Source: an uncultured Lachnospiraceae bacterium (GTDB lineage Bacteria; Bacillota; Clostridia; Lachnospirales; Lachnospiraceae). From it: a DNA stretch of 6,875 bases. Below the pieces are notes generated by a model. It was given only the letters and a program-made list of their open reading frames with translations, searched no databases and had not been told where the DNA came from. Location of the stretch: contig CAMWYL010000177.1 of the NCBI GenBank assembly GCA_947178465.1, positions 1 to 6,875 on the forward strand, read 5' to 3'. The translations under genes were made by a program, and so were the position numbers. The first letter of the stretch is position 1; each line of letters starts with the position of its first letter. Positions 6,279 through 6,875 of the stretch are shown here, in pieces.

Positions 6279-6758
6279 TCACTTATGATACGGCTCTCCA
6301 TTGATAATCCGATACCCCCTGTATATCTGCTCCAACAGAATCACGCGCATCAACTGATGCGGAAAGGTCAGGGCTGAAAAGCTGATTCGCTCATCAGCTC
6401 TTTGCAGCACGCTCCCATGAAGTCCCAGAGAACCGCCTATCACAAAGACAACATTGCTTTTCCCGGAAAGTCCAAGCCCTTCCAGATGCTTTGCAAACCC
6501 CACTGAATCGTACCCTTTACCGCCTATCGCCAGTGCGATACAGTGTGCATCCTCGCGGATATACCGCAGGATACGTTCCGCCTCCCGCTGCTTAATCCGG
6601 TCCTCCAGCGCCGCGGAAGCCTTATCCGGCGTTTTTTCATCCGCCACTTCTATCATTTCCAACTTACAATACCTGGAAAGCCGCTTCTCATACTCCGCAA
6701 TCGCGTCCCGATAATACTTTTCCTTAATCTTCCCCACCGTAACAAGGGTTATATTCAT
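6279..6758 (-). CDS. rlmH: 23S rRNA (pseudouridine(1915)-N(3))-methyltransferase RlmH
   Basis: RlmH methylates N3 of pseudouridine 1915 in helix 69 of 23S rRNA on the assembled 70S ribosome, using S-adenosylmethionine. The 159-aa product is full length for the family and matches along its whole length. It has the N-terminal MNITLVTVGKIKEKYY; the SPOUT core ALAIGGKGYDSVGFA (75-89); the SAM-site loop VVFVIGGSLGLH (103-114); and the C-terminal knot SALTFPHQLMRVILLEQIYRGYRI (128-151), ending in the hallmark GEPYHK. The ATG at 6758 has GGAG 7 nt upstream. A possible upstream gene overlaps this start by 4 nt (ATGA), suggesting translational coupling. The next gene, encoding the SUFU protein, follows after 57 nt. 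Confidence 0.97.
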   Translation of the reverse strand: MNITLVTVGKIKEKYYRDAIAEYEKRLSRYCKLEMIEVADEKTPDKASAALEDRIKQREAERILRYIREDAHCIALAIGGKGYDSVGFAKHLEGLGLSGKSNVVFVIGGSLGLHGSVLQRADERISFSALTFPHQLMRVILLEQIYRGYRIINGEPYHK

Positions 6759-6820
6759 TCTTTCTCTCCGCTTTCACAATCGTCAGCAGTATCCTTCAGA
6801 AGCAGTCCTCTGCATGAATA
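6755..6820 (-). CDS. Possible 3' end of an unidentified gene upstream of rlmH
   Basis: Between the adapter junction and rlmH only one minus-strand frame is open throughout. It reads 21 codons (YSCRGLLLKDTADDCESGEKE) and stops at TGA 6757-6755, overlapping the rlmH ATG as ATGA. The other two frames contain stops. The 4-nt overlap is typical of operon neighbours, but 66 bases are too few to prove coding or name the product. Sequence quality near an adapter junction may also be low. Confidence 0.33.
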   Translation of the reverse strand, partial: YSCRGLLLKDTADDCESGEKE

Positions 6821-6875
6821 CTGTCTCTTATCCCCATCTGCCGCTGCCGCCGAATAGCCTTGTGTAGATCTCGGT
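6821..6875 (-). other. Illumina Nextera (Tn5) adapter with i5 index and P5 sequence; contamination
   Basis: These 55 bases are not genomic. On the plus strand they begin CTGTCTCTTAT at the start of the 19-bp Tn5 mosaic end (6821-6839). The rest of the Nextera read-1 adapter follows to 6853, matching 29 of 33 positions. Next comes an 8-nt index (6854-6861; AAGGCTAT on the minus strand, which I recall as Nextera XT index S520). The last 14 bases, GTGTAGATCTCGGT (6862-6875), are exactly the reverse complement of the P5 end ACCGAGATCTACAC. The four mismatches (6832, 6834, 6841, 6850) are all A to C on the plus strand. The contig should be trimmed at 6820. Confidence 0.97.

Noticed and set aside
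6543..6857. Plus-strand open frame of 104 codons opposite rlmH
   Set aside because: It is antisense to rlmH and its last codons are read from the sequencing adapter, so it is an artefact.

Overview
The window looks like the end of a draft-assembly contig from a Clostridia genome, most likely Lachnospiraceae or a close relative (Bacillota). This rests on strong AGGAGG-type ribosome binding sites, moderate GC, tight one-strand gene packing, an acidic SGC-lipobox lipoprotein, and the style of the HSP90-like, RtcB and SUFU proteins. The genus cannot be fixed by eye. Every gene I support lies on the minus strand, so transcription runs from right (6820) to left (1).

In transcription order the layout is: (i) 6821-6875, not genomic: a Nextera/Tn5 adapter with i5 index and P5 sequence, read in from the end of a library insert; (ii) 6755-6820, a possible last 21 codons of an unknown gene overlapping the next start by 4 nt; (iii) rlmH (6279-6758), the conserved 23S rRNA pseudouridine-1915 methyltransferase; (iv) a SUFU-domain protein (5121-6221); (v) an RtcB-family RNA ligase (3564-5063) with a candidate promoter and small dyad just upstream; (vi) an acidic lipoprotein with a calcium-loop-like motif (2696-3505); (vii) a 121-bp hairpin-rich intergenic block with inverted-repeat ends that resembles a MITE (2557-2677); (viii) three genes of unknown function: a 194-aa protein (1933-2517), a 329-aa predicted helical toroid with a QW-type motif (866-1855) and a 137-aa protein with a GTG start (392-805); (ix) the first 119 residues of an HSP90-family ATPase, cut by the left edge.

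Housekeeping functions are limited to rlmH. RtcB (RNA repair or ligation) and the HSP90-like ATPase are stress or repair proteins. SUFU-domain proteins are known as immunity proteins in polymorphic toxin systems, but no toxin is visible here. The 329-aa, 137-aa and HSP90-like genes have short gaps and good ribosome binding sites and probably form one transcription unit. I find no tRNA, rRNA, CRISPR array, transposase or convincing riboswitch. I do not see a clear new multi-gene system. The most definite unusual observation is the adapter contamination at the right end. The most interesting biological ones are the palindromic element and the run of uncharacterised genes leading into the HSP90-like gene.
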